From CALGLS01 sp047626155 (GTDB lineage Bacteria > Bacteroidota > Bacteroidia > Chitinophagales > Saprospiraceae): a stretch of DNA of 25,512 bases. The notes under the pieces are model-generated. The model was given only the letters and a program-made list of their open reading frames with translations, was not told the origin of the DNA and ran no database searches. The stretch is from the NCBI GenBank assembly GCA_047626155.1, contig JBLHRR010000073.1:1-25512 (forward strand), given 5' to 3'. Made by a program: the position numbers and the translations under genes. Below, in pieces: positions 14,813-22,079 of the stretch (the first letter of the stretch is position 1; each line of letters opens with the position of its first letter).

Positions 14813-16525
14813 ATGAACCCGAGCATCTACCTAAAATATAACAACTCCGACGAAGTTCAACCCTCGTTCAATAAGATGACCTTTTATGAGGAGCTGTATA
14901 TAGATGCGAAGACGGAGATTATAGAACAAGGACAGAGAATACAGATTCACATTCATCCCAAACAGGATGTTACCATTCAAGAACTGACTATAAAACTCTC
15001 CCACTCTTTTCAAGCAGATGATGAAATTTTTTGTAATGGTTTTCAAAGTCAAACGGAATCATTAGTTTATAGTCCTAACGAATCATTGCCAGTGTTGGGC
15101 GGCCTTGTAGGTAGTAAATGGCATCAACTTGGAAACTACCGTCATCCATTGCTAAAAGACCTATCTGCTAATTTGCATTCTTGGACCTATAGCCATATTC
15201 GGCAGGCAAGTGGCCAATACCTTCTTATTGGTTCTCTTGCAGAAAACACTGGATTTACCATCATTAAGCATTGTTGTAATCAAAATATTATAAAAATAAG
15301 CTGGGAGGCGACTGACTTCAAAATCGGCCATTCTTTCCCAGCGTTGGATATTGTCATTCTGAAAGGAAAGGAAGAGGTTGTATTCAATCAGTACTTTGGT
15401 CTGATGGAATCAAAAGTGGGGAGGGAAATCCTTCCTCTGCGTTCCGGGATTAGTGTAGATACGGAGGTAGAGGGAAGCTTTCTACAGGAACAGGTTAGTG
15501 CCTTTGGTGCGCAAGGTATCCCTTTTGATTTGGTCATGGTTCAGGGAGGTTATCCTCTAGCGATTGGTGACTGGCTAACTGGAGCCGGGAATGCGCCCCA
15601 AGGTATCCCAACTGCCGCAAAGACCATTCATAGTACAAGTTTAAAAGCGGGTATTCATATTGCCCCTTTTCTTTGTAGTAGAAATTCTGATTTTTATAAA
15701 AACAAAAAAGAATGCCTCCTTAAAGATGCAACAGGTCAAGTGGTTAAAATAAAAAATGCAGCGGCAGCGGGTGGTTATTATTACGTTCTAGATTATTACA
15801 ATAAGGCGGTATCAGATTACCTGAGTACGCTGCTAACTGCATTGACTCAACAATGGTCTTACGACTTCATTTCTCTAGATTGGTTGCATATCATTTGCCT
15901 ATATCCACCACCTAATAAAACGATGGGACAGGTCATGTGCGAAGCCTTGGACTTCCTACAAGATCGTTGCGGATCTACTCCTTTGATTGCCTCTTCCGTT
16001 CCTTTAGGAGCCGCATTTGGAAGAGTTGCTTACTGCCAGTTGGCCGCTTACCCTATTGGCAGCTGGAAGAGTAGCTGGCTAAGTTGGAACAGAGTCAGGG
16101 AACGAGGGACCGCGCTTGCTAGCATCCCTACCCAACTAAATAGACGGCATGCCGTCAATCGTATCTTTAGGCAAGCACCATCTCTAATGATAGCCGGCAG
16201 TACCTTATCTCGCTATAGTATAAACCAGCAACAAACGCTTTTAGTGGTAAATAGCCTTTCCGGAGCTGGCTTTATCATTACTCGTGACGGCACAACAGAA
16301 GAGTCGGAAGAGCATATAGCGGAGTTCAGACAATCTGTTGTTGACCAGATGTCTCATATAAAGCGAGTTAGCAAATTAGAACCACAAGTTTATCAAATAA
16401 CGTTTAGCAACAATGACATAAACTGGATTACCTATCTAAACCTTCAACGTTCAAAAGCGACCTTAAGCCATAATGGTCGGCGTATGGAATTACAATCTTG
16501 TGAAAGTATCTATTTAAAATTTTAA
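14813..16525 (+). CDS. Melibiase-like (GH36/clan GH-D) protein with degenerate active site
   Basis: A 570-residue protein without a signal peptide. Residues 1-200 form a beta-rich N-terminal domain and about 210-440 a TIM barrel resembling alpha-galactosidases of GH36. Recognisable landmarks are FDLVMVQGGYPLAIGDWL (238-255), SLKAGIHIAPFLCSRNSDFY (276-295), a retained candidate nucleophile D356 in FISLDW, and VPLGAAFGRVAYCQLAAYPIGSW (396-418). In active relatives the first landmark reads DDG (sugar-binding acids), here QGG at 244-246; the last carries R-x-G-x-D with the acid/base Asp, here Q-L-A-A-Y with Tyr413. Two of three key acid positions thus appear lost, pointing to a non-hydrolytic or altered function. 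The lack of a signal peptide implies a cytoplasmic location. Its closest neighbour is the light-sensor gene; no carbohydrate genes are near. Confidence 0.65.
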   Translation: MNPSIYLKYNNSDEVQPSFNKMTFYEELYIDAKTEIIEQGQRIQIHIHPKQDVTIQELTIKLSHSFQADDEIFCNGFQSQTESLVYSPNESLPVLGGLVGSKWHQLGNYRHPLLKDLSANLHSWTYSHIRQASGQYLLIGSLAENTGFTIIKHCCNQNIIKISWEATDFKIGHSFPALDIVILKGKEEVVFNQYFGLMESKVGREILPLRSGISVDTEVEGSFLQEQVSAFGAQGIPFDLVMVQGGYPLAIGDWLTGAGNAPQGIPTAAKTIHSTSLKAGIHIAPFLCSRNSDFYKNKKECLLKDATGQVVKIKNAAAAGGYYYVLDYYNKAVSDYLSTLLTALTQQWSYDFISLDWLHIICLYPPPNKTMGQVMCEALDFLQDRCGSTPLIASSVPLGAAFGRVAYCQLAAYPIGSWKSSWLSWNRVRERGTALASIPTQLNRRHAVNRIFRQAPSLMIAGSTLSRYSINQQQTLLVVNSLSGAGFIITRDGTTEESEEHIAEFRQSVVDQMSHIKRVSKLEPQVYQITFSNNDINWITYLNLQRSKATLSHNGRRMELQSCESIYLKF

Positions 16526-16809
16526 TAAAACGCATCACTAAATTAATATTTATGGCGTAAAGATTACATAAACGCTGATTGTATATTTGTTTATTTTTTT
16601 TTATAAAAAAATGTATAAATTTTAAACAAAAAAATCTTTATATTGAAAACAATAATTAAAACAATTAAAATAATTAAATATTTATAAACATTTGGTCAAC
16701 GATTTACCTTTCAACTAACCAAAGCAGACTTCTGTTACAATGTATAAAAGTATTAAAACTTGGAAATACAGAACCGTTTAACTAGTTTGCATAAAAGATT
16801 GAACAAAAA
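16526..16809. other. AT-rich leader region of the CarH-like gene
   Basis: About 80% A+T with poly-A and poly-T tracts. ATGTATAAA occurs at 16611-16619 and again at 16740-16748, both followed within 4-9 bases by AAAC; this pair is a possible regulator site. No gene and no clear TAnnTTTG box is seen (nearest TACCTTTC at 16705-16712). Confidence 0.35.
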
Positions 16810-17697
16810 ATGACAAAATATTCAATATCCACGCTAGAAAAGCTTTCAGGTATTAAGGCGCATACTATAAGAATATGGGAACAACGTTACGGCGTATTGC
16901 AACCATTGAGGACTGAAACGAATATCAGGTATTACGATGACAACCAATTGAAGAAGTTACTAAATATAGTATCCTTGCTGCATAATGGTTATCGAATTTC
17001 TAAAATCAGTCAGTTAACTACTGATGAGTTGAATTCTAAGATTAATGAGATTATAGACAAGCCCAGTAAAGAGGAAGGTGTAATTTTGGCACTCTCCAAC
17101 CAATTAATTTCTACAGGTTTAGCACTGGATCTAAATGGTTTTGAATCTGTCTTTCAAAAAATAAGAAAAGAATTTAATACTGAGGATACTTATGTTCAGG
17201 TACTCCGTCCTATGTTACTGAAAATTGGGTTGCTATGGACAAAAAATAAAATGAGTCCGGCCCAGGAACATTTTCTATCCAATTTAGTTCGACAGAAATT
17301 AATCGCAGCTATTAATGCACTTCCACTTCCTCGGAATGAAGAAAAAAAATGGCTCCTGTTTTTACCTCCGGACGAATACCATGAAATTGGATTATTATAT
17401 GCTCAGTTTCTACTAAGAAAATACGATAACAGTACACTTTATCTTGGTGCAAATGTACCGCTATCCGATATTGATGCGGTGGTTGCGACCTATAAACCAA
17501 CTCATGTTTTATTCTTCATCGTCAAAAACATGACCCTAAGAAACGGTCAGAAATTTTTTGATAGAATAGAAAAAGAGATGCCAAATACTAAAATAATGTA
17601 TGGTGGTAGCAACCCCTTTTTGGACAAATTAATTATCCCTGAACGTTTTATTCGTTTGAACGACCCCGAGTCCTTTAAACGTGAATATTTGGGTTAA
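16810..17697 (+). CDS. carH: CarH/LitR-type MerR regulator with B12-binding light-sensing domain
   Basis: A 295-residue transcription factor. Residues 1-70 are a MerR winged helix (YSISTLEKLSGIKAHTIRIWEQRYGVLQP, then the RYY wing). Residues about 90-170 are the helical B12-cap domain with the CarH hallmark W143-x9-E153-H154, and about 180-290 the Rossmann cobalamin-binding domain with E189-x-H191-x-x-G194, where His191 is the expected lower or photoproduct Co ligand. The spacing of W, E, H and His matches Thermus CarH closely. Family knowledge: with adenosylcobalamin the protein is a tetramer that represses in the dark; light cleaves the Co-C bond and releases DNA. The gene lies 472 bases upstream of crtI on the same strand, so light control of carotenoid genes, and of itself, is the natural inference. 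Confidence 0.9.
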   Translation: MTKYSISTLEKLSGIKAHTIRIWEQRYGVLQPLRTETNIRYYDDNQLKKLLNIVSLLHNGYRISKISQLTTDELNSKINEIIDKPSKEEGVILALSNQLISTGLALDLNGFESVFQKIRKEFNTEDTYVQVLRPMLLKIGLLWTKNKMSPAQEHFLSNLVRQKLIAAINALPLPRNEEKKWLLFLPPDEYHEIGLLYAQFLLRKYDNSTLYLGANVPLSDIDAVVATYKPTHVLFFIVKNMTLRNGQKFFDRIEKEMPNTKIMYGGSNPFLDKLIIPERFIRLNDPESFKREYLG

Positions 17698-18169
17698 ATA
17701 ACATGTAACTGTTCATTGGGGTAAAGTTTAACTGTGAATGGGAGGAAGGACGGAAGTCTAATGCAAACCTTGAATTCGACAGTCCTTAGTATATGAATTT
17801 CACATTCGATGGAAACTTCGGCCTGGCGTCTTCGGTCTTCGGTCTGAATAGTTAGAATAACATTAATAACTACTTTTCTGTTTTCCCTCTTTAACAAACC
17901 AATTGTAATCAACACGATTCTAAAAAAAATACGCTTTCCTTAAACCAAAGCTATTTTATATTGTTTGATATTCTTAATTGTAACGTTAAACAAAAAAAGG
18001 AAAAAGCAGTATTCTTCGTGAAAACTACTTAAAAGCAATTCTTTTTCCTTTCCTCAATAATAGAGTTTATTCTAATCAACAACCTTCTGTAGAATGTTTG
18101 TGGTATTTTCTTCATTCTTATCTACAATGGCTCTTTTTCAATAGTAACAAAAAGCAAGCTTACAATCTT
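17698..18169. other. Spacer between carH and crtI (candidate control region)
   Basis: No gene is seen; reading frames on the minus strand look spurious. At about 17826-17847 TCTTCGG repeats in tandem. A strong inverted repeat AAAGGAAAAAG (17996-18006) / CTTTTTCCTTT (18041-18051) around a 34-base loop sits 119 bases before the crtI start. TTCCTCAATAA followed by TAGAGTTTATTC (18050-18072) matches the ends of palindromes C and of 21814-21977, suggesting repeat remnants. The CarH operator is expected here but no consensus could be fixed. Confidence 0.4.
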
Positions 18170-19645
18170 ATGTCAAAAAATAAAGTAGCTGTCATTGGCT
18201 CCGGGTTTGCAGGATTAAGTGCCGCCACCTGCCTTGCAAAAGGTGGAAAGAACGTGCATGTCTACGAGAAGAATGATCAGATTGGTGGTCGTGCCAGACA
18301 GTTTAGCGCCGAAGGGTTTGTATTCGATATGGGGCCAAGTTGGTACTGGATGCCTGATGTATTTGAGCGTTACTTTGAACGTTTTGGGCATAACCCAAGG
18401 GATTTCTATGAACTCAAATTATTAGACCCTTCATTTACTATGGTCTTCGGGCAAGACGATGTGATGAACATTCCCGCAAACTTTGATGATCTATGTGCGT
18501 TGTTTGAGGAAACAGAAAAAGGAGCTGCCGACAAGTTGCGTAAGTTCATGAAAGAAGCCGCTTACAAATATGATAAAGGTATTAATGACTTGGTTTACAA
18601 GCCAGGTTTATCCATTTTCGAATTTGCGGATCCTAGCATCATGAAGGATGTTTTTCGCCTTCAGTTGTTTTCCAATTTTAGCAAACATGTTCGTTCTTAT
18701 TTTAAGCATCCTAAGTTGATCGCTTTAATGGAATTTCCAGTCTTGTTCTTAGGAGCAATGCCAGAACAAACACCTGCTTTATATAGTCTGATGAATTACG
18801 CAGGTTTGAAATTGGGCACCTGGTACCCAATGGGTGGTTTTCATCAGATTATTAAAGGCATGGAAAAAGTGGCCTTGGAGGCAGGCGTTCAAATCCATAC
18901 CTCCTCTCCTATCAGTCAATTAAACGTTAGCAATAAAAACATCGATTCTATCCAATTGAACGGAAATGCAATCGACGTAGATACCGTAGTGGCCTCCGCC
19001 GATTATAATCACGTAGAAAAGGATCTGCTCCAGAAGAAATATAGAAACTATTCTGAAAAATATTGGGCGAGTAGGACTTTCGCTCCTTCTTCTCTGCTGT
19101 TCTATCTGGGTGTCAACAAGAAAGTTCCACGATTGGAGCACCACACTTTATTTTTTGATCATGGCTTGCAACAGCACTCAGAGGATATTTACATCAACAA
19201 ACAATGGCCTGAAAAACCTTTGTTCTATGTTTGCTGTCCTTCAAAAACAGATCCTTCCGTTGCACCTATTGGGCAAGAGAATCTGTTTTTGCTAATGCCC
19301 ATAGCTCCTGGTTTAGAAGACGGAGAAGCTTTAAGGGAAAAATACTTCGAGCTAATGATGACGCGACTCGAAAAATATGTGGGGGAAGACCTACGTAATA
19401 GTATAGTTTACAAACGCAGTTATTGCGTTTCTGATTTCATTCAGGATTACAATGCTTATCAAGGCAATGCCTATGGACTGGCCAATACGCTGATGCAAAC
19501 CGCGATATTGAAACCAAGCATCAAATCAAAAAAAGTTAATAATTTATATTTCTCTGGCCAGCTTACGGTTCCAGGTCCGGGTGTACCTCCATCCTTAATA
19601 TCAGGACAAGTGGTAGCGGACCAAATTCTCAAACAAACTTCCTAG
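18170..19645 (+). CDS. crtI: Phytoene desaturase CrtI
   Basis: A 491-residue FAD-dependent desaturase converting phytoene to lycopene or a less desaturated product. The dinucleotide-binding VAVIGSGFAGLSAATCLAKGG begins at residue 5 and is followed by YEKNDQIGGRARQF, and the C-terminal SGQLTVPGPGVPPSLISGQ is the classical CrtI signature before the final FAD contact. The start was set at the ATG at 18170, because the frame open from 18098 adds 24 residues (MWYFLHSYLQ...) before the Rossmann fold that have no counterpart in the family. One base separates its stop from the crtB start, so translational coupling is likely. Confidence 0.93.
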   Translation: MSKNKVAVIGSGFAGLSAATCLAKGGKNVHVYEKNDQIGGRARQFSAEGFVFDMGPSWYWMPDVFERYFERFGHNPRDFYELKLLDPSFTMVFGQDDVMNIPANFDDLCALFEETEKGAADKLRKFMKEAAYKYDKGINDLVYKPGLSIFEFADPSIMKDVFRLQLFSNFSKHVRSYFKHPKLIALMEFPVLFLGAMPEQTPALYSLMNYAGLKLGTWYPMGGFHQIIKGMEKVALEAGVQIHTSSPISQLNVSNKNIDSIQLNGNAIDVDTVVASADYNHVEKDLLQKKYRNYSEKYWASRTFAPSSLLFYLGVNKKVPRLEHHTLFFDHGLQQHSEDIYINKQWPEKPLFYVCCPSKTDPSVAPIGQENLFLLMPIAPGLEDGEALREKYFELMMTRLEKYVGEDLRNSIVYKRSYCVSDFIQDYNAYQGNAYGLANTLMQTAILKPSIKSKKVNNLYFSGQLTVPGPGVPPSLISGQVVADQILKQTS

Positions 19646-19646
19646 T

Positions 19647-20492
19647 ATGAAAAAGGCACTCTTTGACGAAGTCTCTATCCAGTGTGCGAAACTTACGACT
19701 CGTGAATACAGCACCAGTTTTTCTATGGGTATCTATTTTTTGGATAAAAAATACCATCACTCCATTTATTCCATTTATGGATTTGTTCGATATGCGGATG
19801 AGATCGTAGACAGCTTTGATGGCTATGATCAGGCTTACCTATTGGATAAATTCAAGAAAGATACCTACGAGGCTATTGAGCAAAAAATTTCTTTGAACCC
19901 GATACTGAATGCCTACCAAAAGGTAGTAAATGAGTATAGTATTGAACAAGAGCTTACTGAGACATTTCTGAAAAGTATGGAAATGGATTTGAAGGAAACA
20001 GAATATACACGTGAAAACTACGACTCTTATATCCTTGGTTCTGCTGAAGTAGTCGGACTTATGTGTCTGCGGGTTTTCACAGAAGGAAATGAAGCAGAGT
20101 ATCAGTCCCTTAAACCATCAGCAATGAGGCTCGGAGCCGCTTTTCAGAAAATCAACTTCCTTAGAGATGCCCGTGCAGATTATGAAGAATTGGGTCGTAC
20201 TTATTTTCCTGGAGTTGATTTGTCAGCCTTTTGCCCAAAGGATAAAGAAAGAATTGAAAAGGAAATCGGAGAAGATTTCGATGCCGCTTTGGAAGGCATA
20301 AAAAGGTTACCAAAAGGTGCACGGCGAGGGGTTTATATCGCCTTTGTTTATTACAAGAGATTATTCCTCAAAATAAAGTCCGTTCCCGCAGAAAGAGTCA
20401 TGCAAGAGCGAATTAGAATTCCAAATATTCAGAAATTAGGATTAACTTTCCAATCTTTGTTGCAACATAGGCTAAACAACCTTTCTCATTAG
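19647..20492 (+). CDS. crtB: Phytoene synthase CrtB
   Basis: A 281-residue trans-isoprenyl diphosphate synthase of the squalene/phytoene synthase family. It condenses two geranylgeranyl diphosphates head-to-head into phytoene. The two Mg-binding Asp-rich motifs are visible: Y-A-D51-E-I-V-D55 and N-F-L-R-D174-A-R-A-D178-YEELGRTYFP. The N-terminal CAKLTTREYSTSFS motif is also typical. Length is normal. It starts one base after the crtI stop, and crtZ follows after 32 bases, giving an operon crtI-crtB-crtZ. Confidence 0.95.
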   Translation: MKKALFDEVSIQCAKLTTREYSTSFSMGIYFLDKKYHHSIYSIYGFVRYADEIVDSFDGYDQAYLLDKFKKDTYEAIEQKISLNPILNAYQKVVNEYSIEQELTETFLKSMEMDLKETEYTRENYDSYILGSAEVVGLMCLRVFTEGNEAEYQSLKPSAMRLGAAFQKINFLRDARADYEELGRTYFPGVDLSAFCPKDKERIEKEIGEDFDAALEGIKRLPKGARRGVYIAFVYYKRLFLKIKSVPAERVMQERIRIPNIQKLGLTFQSLLQHRLNNLSH

Positions 20493-20524
20493 TTTACTTT
20501 TTTCATTCATCAACTTTAGTAAAA

Positions 20525-20995
20525 ATGCTCTCAAGTGTACTAATTGTTATCGCTACTTTTTTATCCATGGAATTTGTTGCTTGGTTTTCCCACAAATACA
20601 TCATGCACGGCTTTCTATGGAATTTGCATCGCGATCATCATCAGGTGAATCGAGGTACCTTCTTTGAACGAAATGATTTTTTCTTTTTACTTTATGCGCT
20701 CCCTGGAATCACATTGTTAGTATTAGGAGGGGAAGCTAGCTATGACTTTAAATTTTGGATCGGTGCAGGAATTACGATTTACGGAATGGCTTATTTTTTT
20801 GTTCATGACATCTTCATCCATCAACGATTCAAACTAATGCGGAACGCTGATTCTATTTACTTCAGAGCCATTCGAAAGGCACATAAAGTACATCACAAAC
20901 ATTTACAAAAAGAAGATGGGGAATGCTTTGGAATGCTGTTGGTTCCAATGAAATATTTTACAGCGGCAAGAAAGGCAACTGGTCCTAAGATGTGA
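20525..20995 (+). CDS. crtZ: Beta-carotene hydroxylase CrtZ
   Basis: A 156-residue integral-membrane non-haem di-iron hydroxylase of the fatty-acid hydroxylase superfamily. All expected histidine clusters are present: H-K-Y-I-M-H-G (~23-29), H-R-D-H-H (~35-39), H-D-I-F-I-H-Q-R (~98-105) and H-K-V-H-H-K-H (~119-125), separated by hydrophobic helices. It adds 3-OH groups to the beta rings of beta-carotene to give zeaxanthin, so a lycopene cyclase is needed upstream but is not in the window. It is the last gene of the crt operon and is followed directly by a hairpin terminator overlapping its stop codon. Confidence 0.93.
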   Translation: MLSSVLIVIATFLSMEFVAWFSHKYIMHGFLWNLHRDHHQVNRGTFFERNDFFFLLYALPGITLLVLGGEASYDFKFWIGAGITIYGMAYFFVHDIFIHQRFKLMRNADSIYFRAIRKAHKVHHKHLQKEDGECFGMLLVPMKYFTAARKATGPKM

Positions 20996-21029
20996 TGGAA
21001 TTAATCAATCTCTTTTAATTCCATTTTTC
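20995..21029 (+). terminator. Terminator at the end of the crt operon
   Basis: ATGGAATTAA (20995-21004) pairs exactly with TTAATTCCAT (21015-21024) around 10 bases and is followed by T5. The stem starts on the last base of the crtZ stop and overlaps the 3' end of the convergent small membrane gene. Confidence 0.75.
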
Positions 21030-21211
21030 TCAGTAAGAGAAGGAGAATTTGCTTTAGCGAAAACGAGGTATCCCCCACTAATAATTCCAAAAGTCAAAGC
21101 TTGTAGACCAAGCATAAATAAATGTAACTTTCCACCCGCGAATAGAATCCATAGCAGAACTATGATAAAGTACGAGATAGTGATGCAGAGGACTTTTTTG
21201 AAAAAATCCAT
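21005..21211 (-). CDS. Small two-helix membrane protein, unknown
   Basis: A 68-residue protein with two hydrophobic segments (about 6-25, VLCITISYFIIVLLWILFAG, and 30-52, LFMLGLQALTFGIISGGYLVF) and charged ends, with a Lys/Arg-rich C-terminus. No family is recognised. It converges on crtZ with 9 bases between stops and is AT-rich like its surroundings. It may be real, since the reading frame has well-placed helices and a basic cytoplasmic tail, but no promoter box was found. Confidence 0.45.
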   Translation of the reverse strand: MDFFKKVLCITISYFIIVLLWILFAGGKLHLFMLGLQALTFGIISGGYLVFAKANSPSLTEKNGIKRD

Positions 21212-21813
21212 AATGAAGGTAGTTTGTGAACAGCAATTTTCAATTTGGCTTCTTTTATTTCTGTGTAGTTGACAATCAGCTAATTATGGTTTGTGTAAAT
21301 TTTATAGTTTATAAATTGAAAAATTTCATTCTTCTTGCAAATCTATTGTTATGAAATTCAACATAGCGAGTTACATAGGAGCATTTAAACCTAACAGCTT
21401 GTTTACATTTTTATTGCATTTAAACATATAAATTTAGATAATTATTCGAGCATCCATAAATATGTATAAATTTCAGATTGTCAAATACTTAGACTCGAAT
21501 ATATCTAAAATTTGAACTGCTAATTTGTGAGTTATCTGGGCTGTTCTACTTAATGATATGTAGTTTTATCAGAAAGTAACCCTTAATAAAAGACAGATCG
21601 AAAGGGGATTGATGATTTAATTTTTCTTTTTAGTTTTACTTATGTTGTATTAAACTATAAATCTAAACGGATAGTTACTGAAACATACTTATTTAACTTA
21701 TTTAACTTATTAAAAAATAAGATCTTACGCATCTATTAATAATACAATATACGTGATAGAATCTACTTTTTTTAATATTATCCAAGATTATTTAAAATAC
21801 GGTCTGATACTAT
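21212..21813. other. Long AT-rich non-coding stretch
   Basis: No gene of believable length is seen on either strand. CTTATTTAACTTATTTAACTTATT near 21686-21710 is a short tandem repeat (10-base unit). ATGTATAAATTT at about 21463-21474 matches the ATGTATAAATTT in the carH leader (16611-16622). Confidence 0.4.
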
Positions 21814-21977
21814 TAGAGTTTATTCCAAAATAATTTGTATGTTCTCAAATGACCTTTTTATCCAGCACTTCAGCTTTTTGTTCGCCCCTAGCTAAGGCTA
21901 CGAACTCAAAAAAGAGCTTCGTTCTGAAAAAAAACATCTATTTGATTCCTATACAAAACATTTCAGCATAAACTCTA
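21814..21977. repeat. 164-bp imperfect palindrome (hairpin repeat, type D)
   Basis: The ends TAGAGTTTAT (21814-21823) and ATAAACTCTA (21968-21977) are perfect inverted repeats, followed by TTCC and GC respectively. Pairing continues irregularly inward (TTTGTAT facing ATACAAA, TTCG facing CGAA) up to the centre TAGCTAAGGCTA (21889-21900), the reverse complement of the centre of palindrome A. The same ends form the short palindrome at 11651-11690. Confidence 0.65.
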
Positions 21978-22003
21978 TTAGCTTTTATACTAATAAAAGC
22001 TAA
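21978..22003. repeat. 11-bp perfect inverted repeat before the M1 peptidase promoter
   Basis: TTAGCTTTTAT faces ATAAAAGCTAA around 4 bases, abutting the end of palindrome D and about 50 bases upstream of the -7 box at 22038. It could be an operator, a terminator without T-run or part of the repeat. Confidence 0.5.
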
Positions 22004-22037
22004 ACAAAAGGCTTTCTTTTTTAGCCACAAGATTCTT

Positions 22038-22045
22038 TACCTTTG
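22038..22045 (+). promoter_or_regulatory. Candidate -7 box for the M1 peptidase gene
   Basis: TACCTTTG is a perfect TAnnTTTG box. Transcription would begin near 22052, leaving a leader of under 30 bases to ATG 22080. No TTG lies at -33. Confidence 0.5.
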
Positions 22046-22079
22046 GCCCTATTATATTTAGCTCCATTTGCTTTCCTTT

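Noticed and set aside
17694..17915. 73-residue minus-strand frame after carH
   Set aside because: It covers low-complexity TCTTCGG repeats and has no recognisable domain or promoter; it overlaps the carH stop.
18098..18169. Upstream extension of CrtI (24 residues)
   Set aside because: The FAD-binding fold normally begins within about 10 residues of the start; ATG 18170 fits that better.
22068..22079. TTG start of the M1 peptidase
   Set aside because: ATG at 22080 gives a complete signal peptide and a better start codon.
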